From NCBI GenBank assembly GCA_001574975.1, contig KQ965782.1, forward strand, positions 250,588-307,271: 56,684 bases of DNA. The letters are read 5' to 3'. Each line of letters starts with the position of its first letter. Within the stretch, counting starts at the first letter, position 1. This DNA is from Gonapodya prolifera JEL478. Its lineage: Eukaryota > Monoblepharomycota > Monoblepharidomycetes > Monoblepharidales > Gonapodyaceae. The notes under the pieces were generated by a model. The model was not told the DNA's origin. It saw only the letters and a program-made list of their open reading frames with translations, and searched no databases. Positions 12,901-22,896 of the stretch are shown piece after piece. The position numbers and the translations under genes are program-made.

Positions 12901-13396
12901 GACAAGCCCTCATTGATGAAGTTGTGCAAACTCGGTCTGACGGGTAAGAGGCACTGTTTGCAACGTGACGAAAAGGAATGAATATTTAGCAGTTTTTATC
13001 CCGTTGCAGAACCTCTCCATTAATTGCGATGATGAAGGACCAATACGCGAACTACGTAGTCCAGAAAATGCTGGATGTTGTTGACGGTGACCAACGGGAC
13101 CTCCTGGTCGCACGTATTCGACCGCACTTGCAGTCCTTAAAAAAGTATACATACGGGAAACACCTGATTTCGAGTGGGTGTTAGATGTTTGGCTCGTTTG
13201 TGTGATACTCATAATGGTCTCATCGGCGGTTGTCTTCAGAGGTTGAGAAGCTCATCATTCTTCACGGCATTGGTCTGAGTACTCCGTCCGTTCTACAAAA
13301 CCCAAACATACAACAACTCGTGAGTAACCCAAATTGCTTGTTAGTGTGAAGATCTGTAGGTTTATTTCAAACCTGTTTCAGGCTCTGGCGATGTGA
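9914..13396 (+). CDS. Puf/Pumilio family RNA-binding protein
   Basis: Cytoplasmic mRNA regulator that binds UGUA-type sites in 3'UTRs. Thirteen exons: 9914..9976, 10088..10213, 10269..10511, 10568..10696, 10750..11112, 11168..11249, 11310..11980, 12040..12223, 12276..12616, 12687..12943, 13010..13173, 13240..13319, 13382..13396; 905 residues, all phases closing. The N-terminal half is low complexity with conserved Pumilio patches: [10 protein letters not shown] and [15 protein letters not shown] (the acceptor at 10749 was chosen because it makes this motif). The Puf domain spans about 545-890 with eight repeats whose base-contact residues are readable: [56 protein letters not shown]. By the known Puf code (SxxQ/CxxQ=A, NxxQ=U, SxxE=G) it should read UGUAUAUA, the standard Pumilio element. 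The last exon encodes only ALAM and the stop. Confidence 0.93.
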
Positions 13397-13554
13397 ATAG
13401 TCGTTGTGATATATGCACAGTAGCACCCCGTATGTAATTCGGTGAGATTAGCCGTCGCGGACATTAAATATGTATAGGTAGACTGTCTACATCGTGGTCG
13501 GCTTTGAAAAAACCATCCCTCTAAATGACCACAGCATAAGCCCAACCTCCAACA

Positions 13555-14912
13555 ATGACAAGTCTTTGGGCGCTGTTAAACGGGCGCGACACCAGACACT
13601 TGATCTTTGCGCTGGATACGGTTGACTGCAGCGCGGAGTTTTTCGTCTCGGCCTGTTCAATCGCATCACTTGAACTGTAAGGTTCCCCGCTGTCGTCTCA
13701 ATTTGCACAGTAAAGCCCATAGTATATCAGCGGACACGTCATCTTATGTTGCCTCGAGCAATCGGCAAAGTTTTACCTGCCTTCGTCCGTTTTGAAGAAT
13801 GGCAAGTGAGTAGTTCACGATTTTCGCTTGAGCACCGCTACCACTTTGCATTGCCATCTAGATTAACCGTTCTCGATTTTCGATCGCCATGGAATGGTGA
13901 ATCCGAGGGTACTCCGCGAACTCAAAAGACGTGGGAAGTTGCATTTGATCAGATGCGGGCAGAGCTACCTCCTGGTAAATCACAACACCTTTCCAGCACC
14001 TGACTTTCTCCGAATCTTTGACAATTCCAATAGAAATGTTCACGACCGTGGTTATCGATTCTTTCAACGTAATCCTTCGAAGCACCCCCCTTCCGAATGC
14101 ACTTAGGCTGCTTTCAGAGCTCAAACGTTCCCTAAAAGGTAGGAGCATTGCAAAACGTTTGTTGTGAAAACAGAAGACTGGGATCTCCGGAAAACATCAT
14201 CACCTTGTCACCTGCATCTTAGGCCGAGGTCGTGTGTTCGTGCGGCATCATGTCGATATTCCTCCTTCAATCTCCATGGGACTTTCGTTTCGAGAGACAA
14301 TTTACCATTCCGCTGATGCCTTTGTGTGGGTTGGGGGGAAGCAACAAGAAACCACCGTAGACATGATTGTACGGTCACCATTCCTTTGCGAAGTGGAGGT
14401 GAAGAAAAGAACTGGAGGCTTGGCAAACGAGGTGCAGTGCCGGCAGATGAGATCGCGATGGGTGGCACACAGTGACTTGTTTGTCATACCAAGGCGGTTC
14501 TTTGCCACGTCGACCCAATATCACAAGCAATAAAGCGAATTGACAAGACCGAGAGTGACGCTTCACAACCTCCTCAAATCCGGTCATCCAAGGTTCGCGG
14601 CCGCATGTCTCATCGCGACCACTCGATGCTCCAATACTGTTTTCAGGATCGCGATCCAACCAACAATCTGACATTCGACCTGACGCTGACAGAACAGCAG
14701 CGTGAAGCTCGCGCCAGAGTTAAATTGCCATTTCTTAAATCAAGCGAGAGTATGTGCACCTTTATCAAGCTCTGATTTTGAAATTTTCTATCCTTACTTG
14801 GTGTGCGATTTCTATTCCAGGCCAGGAAAGCAGCGCGGCGGTGGTCCACCACGACGATGAGGATGAGGATGACATAACAGAAGACGACGAGGAGGAGGAT
14901 CTTGAGGCGTAG
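13555..14912 (+). CDS. ELP5: Elongator complex protein 5
   Basis: Subunit of the Elp4-Elp5-Elp6 subassembly of Elongator, which modifies wobble uridines in tRNA. Exons: 13555..13676, 13731..13805, 13862..13974, 14034..14138, 14223..14471, 14528..14592, 14647..14749, 14821..14912; 307 residues, the usual Elp5 length. It has a RecA-like fold without Walker motifs. Visible family marks are LIFALDTVDCSAEFF at the N-terminus (the LL-D-S--S block), TVVIDSFNVIL (the beta-strand ending in IDS), and the diagnostic C-terminus NLTFDLTLTEQQREARARV-LPF followed by an acidic tail ending DEEEDLEA. The first intron has two candidate acceptors; I used 13730 because it gives LGHVILCCLEQS in the expected position. 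The 54-nt in-frame intron 14593..14646 could instead be retained. Confidence 0.88.
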
Positions 14913-16084
14913 TAGACATGGCAGTAATTTCCAGTTGATTTCACATATCAACTGTGTGCAAGCTCTTCTCTCCCCACGTACTCGCAAAAATGTGTCCGAA
15001 ATTACAATCTATTGGGCTTCAACAATGACGTTTTCAGAGAGAGTCGGGTGGGCACACCGATCGGTGTCTTCTTTGGACGTCACACACTGAGCGCCTCAGT
15101 TCTATCCATTCATTTATCGTAACAAAAAACAGAAAGAAAAGAAGTTTACAATGTAGTCGTCAATCTATTCCAACACCTCAACGCCCATGCACCTCCCCCT
15201 TCCCATCATTTCATCAAGGTATGAGAATGTCTCTTGCCCCAAGCCCCCGTGGCACTGTCAACAACGTGACCTCCTGTCGCGCACTGAAAATGGTACCGTG
15301 AGGTAAGATTCTGAAGGAAATCTGACCTCGGGTATACAACCCGACAGGCCCGCTCTGCAGTATTTGTACGCCGCTCTCGCATGCCTGAAGACTAGTATAT
15401 TGTGTCCCAACGTTTGAGAATAAGCAAAACATTATGTCCAGAACTGTCGGGCGTCATCGGCGTACCTACCGCACGCTCCAGATGCCCATGAGTTGCAAGC
15501 AAAGTTCGGATCAACCTCACACCATTCACGGCGAAGTTGTAATGTTTTGCGCTAAATTATCAATACCTCCACTCTTCAGCAGAGCAAAGAGGTCGGATTA
15601 GGTTGAAATATCGTTCTCGGGAGCACATGGGGGGCTCTGCATGCCGGTGGAATGGTCAACATCCGTTGACGCTTTGTTTTTGGCGTGACCTTTTAGTGGG
15701 TACCAGCTTCCTACGTCTCCACTCCATGTGCATTTTAGCGGCGGGGCTGGGTTGTCGTAGCCCTACACGACGCATTCTCAGTATTCACTGACCACTGCCC
15801 ACTAACGACCAGTCGCTCCCAAAACACTTCAGTGGCCACTTCATTACCCAGTTTTCATTGCGTCCTGCCGCGAGTTTTGATTTTAGGTATAACATCGCGG
15901 CAGAGAAACGTTTCCTAGGGCCATCGCAGTTTCAAGCAGTGGGCAAACACGGAACTTGCATCGGCTGTCGATTTCTGGTCCATTTTCTGCGTGTTTCTGC
16001 AATCATATAGTTTTCTTTCTTTCATTTTTTTTTTTTTTTTGTTGAACTTCCATGCACTTGGGTGACGTCCTCCCCCGACCTGCT
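14913..16084. other. Intergenic; one doubtful minus-strand open frame
   Basis: 1.17 kb with no gene I can name. A 72-codon open frame on the minus strand (15214..15432) has a possible upstream acceptor but no recognised family. A 16-base T run lies at about 16025..16040. Confidence 0.4.
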
Positions 16085-16316
16085 CATGGCCTTGTGCTCC
16101 TCCACCTCGGGCCTTCCTTCGACTCCTTCCACTCCTCCCGCGTCCTCCTCCATTGCCGGGCACGTTACGCGCCTGCCCGTGATACAGCAAGGAGCGATGC
16201 AAGAGTGGGGGCTTCACGCTGAGCGAGCGTATCTCGCGTCAGAACAGCGGGGCGTGAACGTGGTCGACTACTTGGGAGGGCCAACTCGGACGTCTGAGTG
16301 CATGCGCGCATTGTGA
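16085..16316 (+). CDS. Hypothetical protein, first exon(s) only
   Basis: Not recognised. From the ATG at 16085 the frame encodes a Ser/Thr/Pro-rich start and then a well-composed stretch: GAMQEWGLHAERAYLASEQR followed by GVNVVDYLGGPTRTSECM, then RAL. The last codons run into a perfect GTGAGT donor at about 16313, so this is probably an exon of a larger gene rather than a 76-residue protein ending at the TGA at 16314..16316. The following 350 nt stay open in a second frame (RWVQCVLLTEEVDWQSVKD...), which could be a frame-shifted continuation. I could not find a convincing next exon. It is transcribed towards, and convergent with, the ornithine cyclodeaminase gene. Confidence 0.4.
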
Positions 16317-17013
16317 GTGATCCAGATCCGGCGCGGTGGGTGCAGTGCGTGCTATTGACGGAAGAGGTGGATTGGCAGAGCGTAAAGGATACGTGCGGTG
16401 TGTGCCAATCGGTAGACACGACGAAGTGGATCCGAGTGCGTGTGTGGTGTCGTGTTCGCCAGGGAGTCCTATTGTGTGGGTTGAGGTTGTTGTTGTGCTC
16501 TGAGATGTGGATGGTCCACAGTGAGGGAGGGGATTTGGCGGATGTGTTGGCGAGGCCGAGAGCGCGTGAGGGATCGGATATGGGTAGACTGAGTCCTGTG
16601 TGCGGCGGAGATGGCTTGCTCATGTTGTCCGAATGCGTTCTTTCTGTGAAAGTGGAATGTGTTCCGTGACAAGGAGATCCCCACCGAACCACCATGAGCA
16701 GCCCCGTTTCTTCCGTCCGATTCCCTGTCATCGTCGCCCGCCAATCCTAGCTCGACGCGCGCAAAAGGAAATCGTGCTCTGCTGTTGCGTGAAAGCACTG
16801 ACAATCTTCATATCATCAGAACCTGGAACTGTTGTTCCTTCAAATTCACGGTCAATTACATTCGGGCTTATCTGATGTACCGTTCTGATATAGACCAGGA
16901 AAACATCCCGGCAGTGCTCCACGATGACACCATCAACGAGGAAAAACTGACGAAAGAAAGAAACAAGAGGACGGGGAACTTCGGACATACAAGTGGACTC
17001 CAATAACGGTATT
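16317..17013. other. Region between hypothetical exon and ornithine cyclodeaminase
   Basis: About 700 bp; a plus-strand open frame to 16669 may continue the preceding gene. Nothing else is supported. Confidence 0.35.
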
Positions 17014-18178
17014 CTACATATCAACAACCGTGCCTACTCCTCGTTCTGCCGCAATCCGCAAAACCACTGTGGCGATTGCAATGTCTTGGGCCGCCACGCC
17101 GACGCTCTTGAAGAGCGTCAAGTCCTTGTTCGCCCCGGATTCGTTCGCCGTCTTTGTTCGCCACCCGACAGCTGTGTCTTGTTTGGACAGTTTCAAACTC
17201 TCTGCCAAAGGACCCAGGTCACTACGGTCCACGTCCATGTGCGGTCGCCCCGTGTCTATTGAATAGAGAGACCCAAGTTCGCACACTTGACTGTCCCAAT
17301 CCGCGTCGACCAAATCGCCCGCCTCTTCTCGCGCATCGTCCAGTGCGTCGACCGCGACAAGTGAGCAGCGAGACACGCAGAGTGGATCCAGCTCTCTGGT
17401 GTGAAGTTGGTACGAGCCAATGGCGTTGATGTGCGCGCCGCGCTTGGGAAGATGACCGGAGAAGAGCGGTGTTGGCGAGCTGGTACACGTGCAGATGATG
17501 TCGGCTTCGGCGAGCGCGGTTTCAAAAGAGTCTTTCAGGACCACAACCTCCACACCAGACCGTTGCGATTGCAGTTCTTGCTGAAGCAGCTGTCCCGTTG
17601 TGGCGTTTGTGGTGACGATGAAGATTCGCTTGATGCTGGGGCGAACGAGCATCATGAACAGCAAGTGCGCGCGGGCTTGAGCGCCAGACCCGAACACAAG
17701 AAGAGTGGTGGCGATCGGGGAGGAAAGGAGCATGGTGGCCAGGGCGGAGCCCCTGAAGGCGATAGTAGGATGTTGTTGCAGCTCAGTCTCCAAGTTGCGG
17801 CGGCTCGTGGACTCACGCGGCTGTTCGCCAAGCGGTCAAGTTGACGGCATCCACGAGGCCCACGACTTCCGCTGTCTCCTCGCTGGCGACGACCACGCAT
17901 CCCTGGATGGCTGCGAGTCCGCGCGCGGGGTTCGCGTTGCGGAGACCGATGAATTTGACCCCGACGGAGCCGGAAACAGCAGCATCAGAGGATGAGGGGA
18001 CGTGAGCGGGCATGACGAACGAGTTTCCTTTTGTGCCGACGGGAAAGACGGTGCGAATGGGCATTGTGATTGAGTGGCGTGAGAGCTGTGCGAAGACGCG
18101 AGCCTGCGAGAGGAGCACGTCGTCCAGGTCCAGACAGCGCGGCAGATCTGCGCTGCGGAGGATGCGGATGGGCGCCAT
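17014..18178 (-). CDS. Ornithine cyclodeaminase / mu-crystallin family oxidoreductase
   Basis: NAD(P)-dependent enzyme of the ornithine cyclodeaminase/mu-crystallin family, whose members deaminate ornithine to proline or reduce cyclic ketimines. Two exons, 17817..18178 and 17014..17752, with a 64-nt intron; 366 residues, the usual length. Family signatures: an N-terminal dimer strand; FIGLRNANPARGLAAIQG, whose substrate-site K and R positions I cannot confirm; ETAEVVGLVDAVNLTAWRTA leading across the splice into AGSALATMLLS; and the dinucleotide-binding loop LLVFGSGAQARAHL (GxGxQA). ADIICTCTSSPTPLFSGHLP and GAHINAIGSY follow as in bacterial and archaeal enzymes. The ATG at 18178 gives MAPIRILRSADL. 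Cyclodeaminase versus ketimine reductase cannot be decided from sequence. Confidence 0.88.
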
Positions 18179-19782
18179 GCGAGCGATCGTGCCGTTTCGG
18201 AGGGCGGCGGTGGCGGGTCGGCGGCTAAACTCGGGGACACATTTGCCGCACCTCAAGGAGTCTTCGCCTCGCACCAATTGAAGTCGCACCCCGCGGAAAT
18301 CTCGGAGGCAGATCAAGAAAATTCGTCATCTTTCATCTCCTCCACTCCCCCCTCCACCATTTCCACATTCCCCGACATCTCCTCCTTTGCTAGTGCTCGC
18401 AACACCACACATCTTCACGCTCCACCAGGTCGCTGCCAAACCTCGCTGCTTACTCAGACCGGCTGGACTTGCCACTTGCAGTGGACGAGTTTACCCAAGA
18501 CGAGGTCACGGAGAGGGCGGTGAGGTTCTTGTTCAATGGTATCGACGACTTTCGCACACGTTGGGGGTGCCGGAGGACAATGCAGGACAAACGCACAGGC
18601 GTTGACATCGACAGGATCATTTGCATTCACACCGGCATTCTCGTGGACATGATGTTCCACATCTTCACAGTCAGGATCTTGCACGTAAGTGGAATTGTGT
18701 AGGTTTCGGACGAGATTATGGACATCAAGACATTGCAGGACGCTAACCACGGATGGCATCTGGATGGTGTGTGATGGTGTGTCCGAGGATGGAATTGGTG
18801 TTGGGACTGAAGGGCGGCACGGTGTTGTACAAGGATGGTGACACATGAAGTCAGAGGAGCAGCTCACGAGCTTGCATTGTTGGTGAGGGTTCACAAGGAG
18901 AGAGATATTGTGTTGTGCGGGTTTGTGCAGATTGGCATGGTGTTTGTGCGTGCGTGGAACAGTGTGAGTGTGGGAGTGCCTGACCAGGGGGACAGGCGAG
19001 GGATGATTATGGTGAAGGAGAAACAACTGTGATATGAGTGGAATGCCACTGAGGTGCAATTGCCATATGTTGGGGATATAGGAGACGCAGGGTGACAGGA
19101 TTGGATGTTTGGGGGTCACAGGGCAACAGGATAGGGCCCATTGTATGAGGGAGGTTGTGGTAGAACTGATACTTGATCAGTCTCCTGGGATCTTCCAAAG
19201 GGTAAGTAGCAGTGCAGGACTAGAGAGGATTGGATGCAGAGAGAGATGATAAGATGTGAGATAGATGTGTATTGGTCTCTCTAGATGAGGCTTCTGAACA
19301 TATAAATAGTGGTGCCTGAGGCTACCTTTATGCCCCATCCTACCCAAGGCTCTAGTAGTTCACACTAACCCCTTCAAGTGTTAGTTCCACTACAAGGTGC
19401 CAAAACAGTGCTAATACAATTTCTTTAATGCTGCTAATATAGAACAAAGAATGGTATCATTGCCTTAATTCCTCTCTTCTACCTGCTGGTCAAAGGCGGC
19501 CTCAGTCAACTTAAGAGCTGTGAAGCCCTTTGGGTACAGCATGGTTCATTTGCTGCTACTGTTCCAAGCCAGCTTCAAACAAAATTTGAGAATCTTTGGG
19601 ATGGTACTGCAGTCAAAGATGTGGTAATACAGGACCAGTTTTTGCCTGCAGATGCAGCTTGGGGCCTTGGGTGGATCATAAAGAGTTTGCAGTTTATGGC
19701 TCACAAAGTATGTTGTGCTTTTGATTTCAATGATAAATGATGAAGGATCCCCTATTTTTCTGGTCTATGCTTCATAACCTAG
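18179..19782. other. Intergenic passing into the AT-rich island
   Basis: Up to about 19.1 kb there are only overlapping GT/CA-biased open frames on both strands, with no family signal. From about 19.2 kb base composition becomes AT-rich. An open stretch at roughly 19515..19710 (ending near DAAWGLGWIIKSLQ) has leucine-rich-repeat spacing and may be the most 5' surviving exon of the LRR pseudogene. Confidence 0.35.
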
Positions 19783-20481
19783 GGAATGGCCTTGGCTATG
19801 AGGGAGTTCATGCCTTAGTTGAAGGACTCAAAGGGAACACAAATTTAACAGAGTTGCTGATAGAATGTGAGTTGAATTGAAGCAACAAAATGCCACAACA
19901 AAAGCAACTAACCTGTTTTTCCATTTTGTAACTTTGTTCCATTTCATCTTGATAAGAAACTTTAAGGTAATGATTTTGGTGTTGAAGGTGCTTTTGCTCT
20001 CTCTTCTGCACTTACAGACCTGCCTTGGTTACAGAAATTGGATCTTTAGTCGTCAGTATTATGCCCAAATTCTTTTCTTAACTCAGTTTTTGTTGGTGAC
20101 TTCCCTACCTAAAACCACACCAATTCTGATACTGATATCTTTTTCCACCCAACACCTGCTACCATTTTGCTGTGTTACATCTTTGGTGCTTAATAAATAC
20201 TGCCCTGGAAGGTAATGTGATAGGACCTGGTGGTGCTTGTTCACTTGCCAAAGGGGTTTCTTATCTTAGAGCCTTGCAAGAGCTAAGCTTGAGTGGTAAG
20301 CTCTTGAGGTTTTCTGGTCATTGTGGGGAAGGGGGATTTCTAATTGCCATTCCCAAAATGTGCATTATACAAATACTTCATTCATTACTTAAGAATGCTC
20401 CATTAGAGGTTAAGGTGCTTGTGCCATTGGTGAGGCTCTTCCCCATCTGGCCAATTTTTGTATATTGGATCTTGGATGTGA

Positions 20482-20670
20482 TGCTACACAACCTGGGTGA
20501 GCTGCACAAGCCTGTAAACTGCAGGAACGTGTATATATGATCAGATGTACATAGCAAGACGTGATGTGCATGGAANCATCTAAACCCGCGGCCACAGTAG
20601 TGGCACAGCAGCTAATACCCAACACTCATACTACACTATATACTCCACGTTAGTGGATGTCAGTGTGACA
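20482..20670 (+). repeat. 5' LTR (with an assembly N)
   Basis: It matches the 3' LTR almost base for base except that about 50 bp are missing at the single N (20576), exactly where the 3' copy has a strong hairpin. It contains a TATA-like GTGTATATATGA. Confidence 0.88.
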
Positions 20671-21059
20671 TTGTGCTCCCCTCCTTTACCCTCCCCTTCC
20701 TTCTTCCTCCCATCAGTCTTTAGCCAAACAGAAAGTATTACAGTGTCCCAATCTAAAAACAGCTGCAAGTGCCTGGCAGAGTTCTTGGTCCTAGCTCTCA
20801 AGTTCCTAGACCTGAGAGTGCAAAGTGGTACCATCTCCTCAAGGTTACTAATACAGTCTGAAGATCCATTTGAACATCGCAATAGCATCATGAAAAGTTT
20901 AAAGTTGCTGTTGGAAAAGTAAGAAGAAAGGATAGGTTGGGGTGCAGATTCATGAATGTGCAGACAAAGAGGGCTGAAATGTCATCTACAGCTGCATTTG
21001 TCAAGCGATTCTGAGTGATAGATATAGCTTGAGTATCTGAATTGCTGGTTGATTCCATT

Positions 21060-22640
21060 TGGAAAGATCTTGTGACAGCAGAGGCTGCTAATATATGAGC
21101 TGATATGAGTTGCACACAAAGTCGTGAATAACTCAATGAGGCGTAGTCCAATTCAAACGAAACTTTCAAGTTGCAATATTGAATTAATTTAGCGTTGAGT
21201 AGGGTAGAGAGCAATGCGTTGTTGCGCTTTGATCTGTGTCATCACTCCCAAGATTGAAACCTTGTCAATCAAGATTGTGGTCCACCGAACGTTTGTTATG
21301 CAACAACAGTGTGCGTCGCTAATAGATGTAGTATTGAAGTATGTGTGCGCAAAATTAGAATCCCAGTATAGCGTCTGCGTTTTGCAATCAGTTGAATACT
21401 GCGAGTACCAATTTTGCTGAAGTTGCGTAAATAACTCCACGAGAAGCAGTCCAACTCAAGCGAAACTTGGAGGGTGCAACATCAATAATAATGTCCAAAG
21501 ACTGACGTTGCTGAAGCCTCGATACTACACTTTGTTCTGCATCGTCGGCCCCATGAATTACATTACGCCGGCAAAGATATCTGCTCACTCAGTGGTTGAA
21601 ATTTAACGAAAGTAAGCGGCCCTAAAAGATATAATAATGGAGTATGCGTCGGCAAAAATTCACATCTCTGAATAGCTTCTGAGCCTTGCAGTGAGCTAAA
21701 ACAAGAAGATGCTGCTGCAGTCATGTACTGATGGAAATTGCACACAAAGCTGTGAATAACTCCACGAGGAGTAGTCCAATTCAAATGAAACTTTGAGGGT
21801 GCAATATCACATATATTGAGCGTAAAATCTCGCTGAGAACGCCTTGTTGTTACGTTTTGGTCTGTGTCCCCGCTCCCGAGGGTGAAACCTTGTCAATCAA
21901 GATAGCGGCTCACTGAGCGATTCAAATGTAACAACAATGTGCGTCTCTGATAGATATAGTAATGAAGTATTCGTGCGCAATAATTTGGATACCAGAATAG
22001 CGTCTGCGTCTTGCAATAAGCTGAATACTGGGAGTACAAATTTTGCTGAAATTGTGTGAATAAATCCACGAGAAGCAGTTCAAATCAAGCGAAATTTCGA
22101 GGATGCAACATCAATTATGATGTGCAAAGAGTAACATTGATTAAACTGCGATATTGGGCTTCGTTCTGCGTCGTCAACCCCATGACTAAAATTACGCAGG
22201 CAATCATGTCTGCTCACTCAGTGTTTGAAATTCAACAAAAGCATGCGGTCGTGATAGACATTGCATGGAAGTATGTGTTGCTGAAGATCTCATCTCTGCC
22301 TAGCTTCTGCGTCTTGCAATCTGCTGAATACTGAGAATAAAAATCTGCTGACTCTTCTGTGAGTAACTCGACGAGTAGTAGTCCAATCAAAGCGAAAATT
22401 CGAGGGTGCATTAGAGATTGTAATATGCAACGAGTGGTTTTGCTTGAATTGCGATATCTGGATTCGTTCTGCGTTGCCGATCCCGTTTTCAAAATTACGC
22501 CAGGAGAGATTGCTGCTCACTGAGTGATTCAATTCAGAAAGCAACGCGTCGCCTCAATAGATATTGTAAATGGGCGCGTGCGTGCTAAATATCACGTCCT
22601 TGTCTAGCTTCTGAACCTTGCAGTCAGCTAAAAACAGGGA
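21060..22640 (+). repeat. Alternating A-B tandem repeats inside the LTR element
   Basis: Five degenerate units of about 300-325 bp, each opening with a variant of GTGAATAACTCCACGAG near 21126, 21427, 21753, 22058 and 22365. Units 1 and 3 share one body (type A: GTCTGTGTC then AAACCTTGTCAATCAAGAT). Units 2, 4 and 5 share another (type B: GTTCTGC then TCTGCTCACTCAGTG). The order is A-B-A-B-B, so the basic period is a dimer of about 610-630 bp. No conserved reading frame runs through the units. Confidence 0.75.
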
Positions 22641-22656
22641 AGGAAGTTTGGCATAA

Positions 22657-22896
22657 TGCTACACAACCTGGGTGAGCTGCACAAGCCTGTAAACTGCAGG
22701 AACGTGTATATATGATCAAATGTACATAGCAAGACGTGATGTGCATGGAACTCACCTGCAGGAACGTGATGCCAAACTTAGGGCACGTCCTGCAGGTGTG
22801 CACATCTAAACCCGCGGCCACAGTAGTGGCACAGCAGCTAATACCCAACACTCATACTACACTATATACTCCACGTTAGTGGATGTCAGTGTGACA
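22657..22896 (+). repeat. 3' LTR (complete copy)
   Basis: Full-length 240-bp LTR. A third, truncated relative of the same LTR occurs at 53985..54065. Confidence 0.88.
22753..22798. repeat. Hairpin in the LTR
   Basis: Arms CACCTGCAGGAACGTG (22753..22768) and CACGTCCTGCAGGTG (22784..22798) are reverse complements apart from one bulged base, with a 15-base loop. The segment is missing from the 5' LTR copy, replaced by N. Confidence 0.9.

Noticed and set aside
18454-19119. 221-codon minus-strand open frame
   Set aside because: His/Pro/Ser-rich composition produced by a GT-rich plus strand; no domain, no splice structure, overlaps other frames.
22624-22851. Minus-strand open frame shared by the three LTR copies (SCYVHLIIYT)
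   Set aside because: It recurs only because the LTR DNA recurs; it is truncated differently in each copy and includes LTR termini, so it is not a gene.
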